From TC-15 sp034437275 (GTDB lineage Bacteria > Chloroflexota > Anaerolineae > Aggregatilineales > Aggregatilineaceae): a DNA stretch of 22,200 nucleotides. The notes under the pieces were generated by a model that worked only from the letters and a program-made list of their open reading frames with translations, was not told the origin of the DNA and did not search any database. Shown one piece after another: positions 20,594 to 22,200 of the stretch. The position numbers and the translations under genes are program-made. Within the stretch, counting starts at the first letter, position 1. The number at the start of each line of letters is the position of its first letter. The stretch lies in contig DAOTUD010000046.1 of assembly GCA_034437275.1 (NCBI GenBank), positions 1-22,200 on the forward strand. The letters run 5' to 3'.

Positions 20594-22200
20594 ATGCCCA
20601 AGCAATTGGTATTCGACCAGGAAGCGCGTAACCGCTTGAAGGCCGGGATCGACACCGTCGCCAAGGCGGTGATCACCACCCTCGGCCCGAAGGGGCGTAA
20701 TGTGGCGCTGGACAAGAAGTTCGGTGCGCCGACGATCACCCACGACGGCGTGTCGGTCGCCAAAGAGATCGAGTTGGAAGAACCCTACGAGAACATGGGG
20801 GCCCAACTGCTGAAGGAAGCCGCGACCAAGACGAACGACATCGCGGGCGACGGCACGACGACGGCGACTTCGCTGGCGTACTACATGGTGACCGAAGGGC
20901 TGCGCAACCTGGCGGCGGGTGCGAACCCGATGCTGCTCAAGCGCGGGATCGATGCGGCGGCAGAAGCCGTGTCGGCCAAAATCGGCGAGATGGCGATCGA
21001 CATCAACACCAAAGACGAGATCGCGTCGGTGGCGGCCATCAGCGCCCAGGATCGCGAGATCGGCGAGCTGATCGCGGACGTGATGGACAAAGTCGGCAAA
21101 GACGGCGTGATCACGGTCGAGGAAAGCAAGGGGCTGGAATTCGAGACGGACTACGTCGAGGGGATGCAGTTCGACCGCGGCTACATTTCGCCGTACTTCG
21201 TGACCAACTCGGAAGCGATGGAAGCGGTGATCGAAGACGCCAACATCCTGATTCACGACAAGAAGATCTCGGCGGCCAACGACCTGGTGCCGATTCTGGA
21301 GAAGCTGCTGCAGGTCGGCAAGCGTAACTTCGTGATCATCTCCGAAGATATCGACGGCGAAGCGCTGGCGACGCTGGTGCTCAACAAGCTGCGCGGCATG
21401 TTGAACGTGGTCGCGGTCAAGGCCCCCGGCTTTGGCGACCGTCGTAAGGCGATGCTCAACGACATCGCGGTGCTGACGGGCGGCCAGATGATCACCGAGG
21501 AACTGGGGCGCACCCTGGAATCGGTGACGATGGAAGACCTGGGGCAGGCCGGTAAGATCGTGGTCACCAAGAACGACACGACCATCGTCGATGGCGCAGG
21601 CGACGACAAGGCGATCCAGGCGCGGATCGACGAGATCCGGACCGAGATCGAGAACTCGACGAGCGACTATGACCGCGAGAAACTGCAAGAGCGGCTGGCC
21701 AAGCTGAGCGGCGGCGTGGCCGTGATTGGCGTCGGCGCGGCGACCGAGGTCGAGCTGAAGGAAAAGAAGCACCGCGTCGAGGACGCGCTGAGCGCGACGC
21801 GCGCAGCGGTCGAAGAAGGCATTGTGCCGGGCGGCGGTGTGGCGCTGATCAACGCGATGCGCGCGCTGGACGACCTGAAACTGACTTACGACGACGAGAA
21901 CACCGGCGTGAAGATCGTGCACCATGCGCTGCAGATGCCGATGCGCGGCATCGTGAAGAACGCCGGGCACGATGGCGGCGTGATCCAGCAGCAGGTGCTC
22001 GAACAGCAGAAGTCCAAGAAGAACACCAACATCGGCTTCGACGTGATGAGCGGCGAATTCGTGGACATGATCGAAGTGGGGATCATCGACCCGGCCAAGG
22101 TGACCAAGGGCGCGTTGGAGAACGCGGCCAGCATCGCCGGCATGATCCTGACCACCGAAGCGCTGATCACCGATATTCCGGAAAAAGAACCGCCGATGCC
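20594..22200 (+). CDS. groEL: Chaperonin GroEL (3' end beyond window)
   Basis: The frame is open from the ATG at 20594 to the window edge, giving 535 full codons, so only the last few residues are missing. Hallmarks are TLGPKGRNV (29-37), the ATP-site GDGTTTAT (85-92) with D86, the hydrolytic Asp in VEDALSATRAAVEEG (D397), VPGGGVAL around 411-418, and the C-terminal GMILTTEALITDIPEKEPPMP. A Gly/Met-rich tail is expected to follow. Fourteen subunits form the double-ring folding chamber that works with GroES. It follows groES by 14 nt, with GGGAGA as ribosome-binding site, and shares the CIRCE-controlled promoter. The large antisense open frame over it is a codon-bias shadow. Confidence 0.97.
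   Translation, partial: MPKQLVFDQEARNRLKAGIDTVAKAVITTLGPKGRNVALDKKFGAPTITHDGVSVAKEIELEEPYENMGAQLLKEAATKTNDIAGDGTTTATSLAYYMVTEGLRNLAAGANPMLLKRGIDAAAEAVSAKIGEMAIDINTKDEIASVAAISAQDREIGELIADVMDKVGKDGVITVEESKGLEFETDYVEGMQFDRGYISPYFVTNSEAMEAVIEDANILIHDKKISAANDLVPILEKLLQVGKRNFVIISEDIDGEALATLVLNKLRGMLNVVAVKAPGFGDRRKAMLNDIAVLTGGQMITEELGRTLESVTMEDLGQAGKIVVTKNDTTIVDGAGDDKAIQARIDEIRTEIENSTSDYDREKLQERLAKLSGGVAVIGVGAATEVELKEKKHRVEDALSATRAAVEEGIVPGGGVALINAMRALDDLKLTYDDENTGVKIVHHALQMPMRGIVKNAGHDGGVIQQQVLEQQKSKKNTNIGFDVMSGEFVDMIEVGIIDPAKVTKGALENAASIAGMILTTEALITDIPEKEPPM

Noticed and set aside
20522..21970. 482-aa minus-strand open frame
   Set aside because: It is antisense to groEL, which is unmistakable. 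The His/Arg/Asp/Val-rich translation reflects groEL codon bias.
1..22200. CRISPR arrays, tRNA or rRNA genes, insertion-sequence transposases
   Set aside because: I looked on both strands and saw no regularly spaced direct repeats, no cloverleaf-like sequence with a T-loop motif, no rRNA-like segment and no transposase domain.

Overview
The window looks like bacterial chromosome from a GC-rich anaerobe or facultative anaerobe. A Chloroflexota (Anaerolineae-like) host is my best guess. It rests on gene content: a DHH-CBS-CBS-nucleotidyltransferase fusion, a VorB-type ferredoxin oxidoreductase, long GAF/PAS kinases, and a ccctcaccc/ctctccctcaggga-type interspersed repeat. This is inference, not proof. 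I see no phage, plasmid, CRISPR, tRNA or rRNA gene.

Left half, minus strand (57-9302): reading in the direction of transcription, a UbiA-family prenyltransferase has its own promoter. It is followed by a second promoter driving a 1138-aa multidomain sensor kinase, a stand-alone receiver protein, a divergent isocitrate/isopropylmalate dehydrogenase-family enzyme and a tRNA nucleotidyltransferase fused to DHH and CBS domains. Gaps among the last three are 14 nt or less, so they are probably one transcript with the kinase. A small degenerate cupin with its own promoter and a strong terminator closes the block.

Divergent region (9222-9536): this holds the ubiA-like promoter and a 168-bp near-palindromic MITE-like element. 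The element has 12-bp terminal inverted repeats (11/12) and a perfect 5-bp flanking duplication, AAACT.

Right half, plus strand: a stand-alone GltD-like flavoprotein comes first. A six-gene cluster (11131-16476) follows: a PLP aminotransferase, an acetyl-CoA hydrolase/CoA-transferase family enzyme, and the four subunits (delta, alpha, beta, gamma) of a 2-oxoacid:ferredoxin oxidoreductase most like the VOR type. It ends at a clear intrinsic terminator. Together these can carry an amino acid to a 2-oxoacid, then to acyl-CoA with reduction of ferredoxin, then to a free acid with recovery of the CoA bond, which is an oxidative amino-acid fermentation route. Next come an orphan hypE with an intact PRIC tail, a TPR membrane protein, and a rhomboid protease gene coupled to it. 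Finally there is groES-groEL behind a promoter and a CIRCE operator whose spacer is 8 nt instead of the usual 9. groEL runs off the right edge.

The points most worth a second look are the pseudo-receiver at the front of the sensor kinase, the MITE with its target duplication, the self-contained amino-acid oxidation cluster, the orphan HypE, the altered ENxE loop of the dehydrogenase, and the short-spaced CIRCE.
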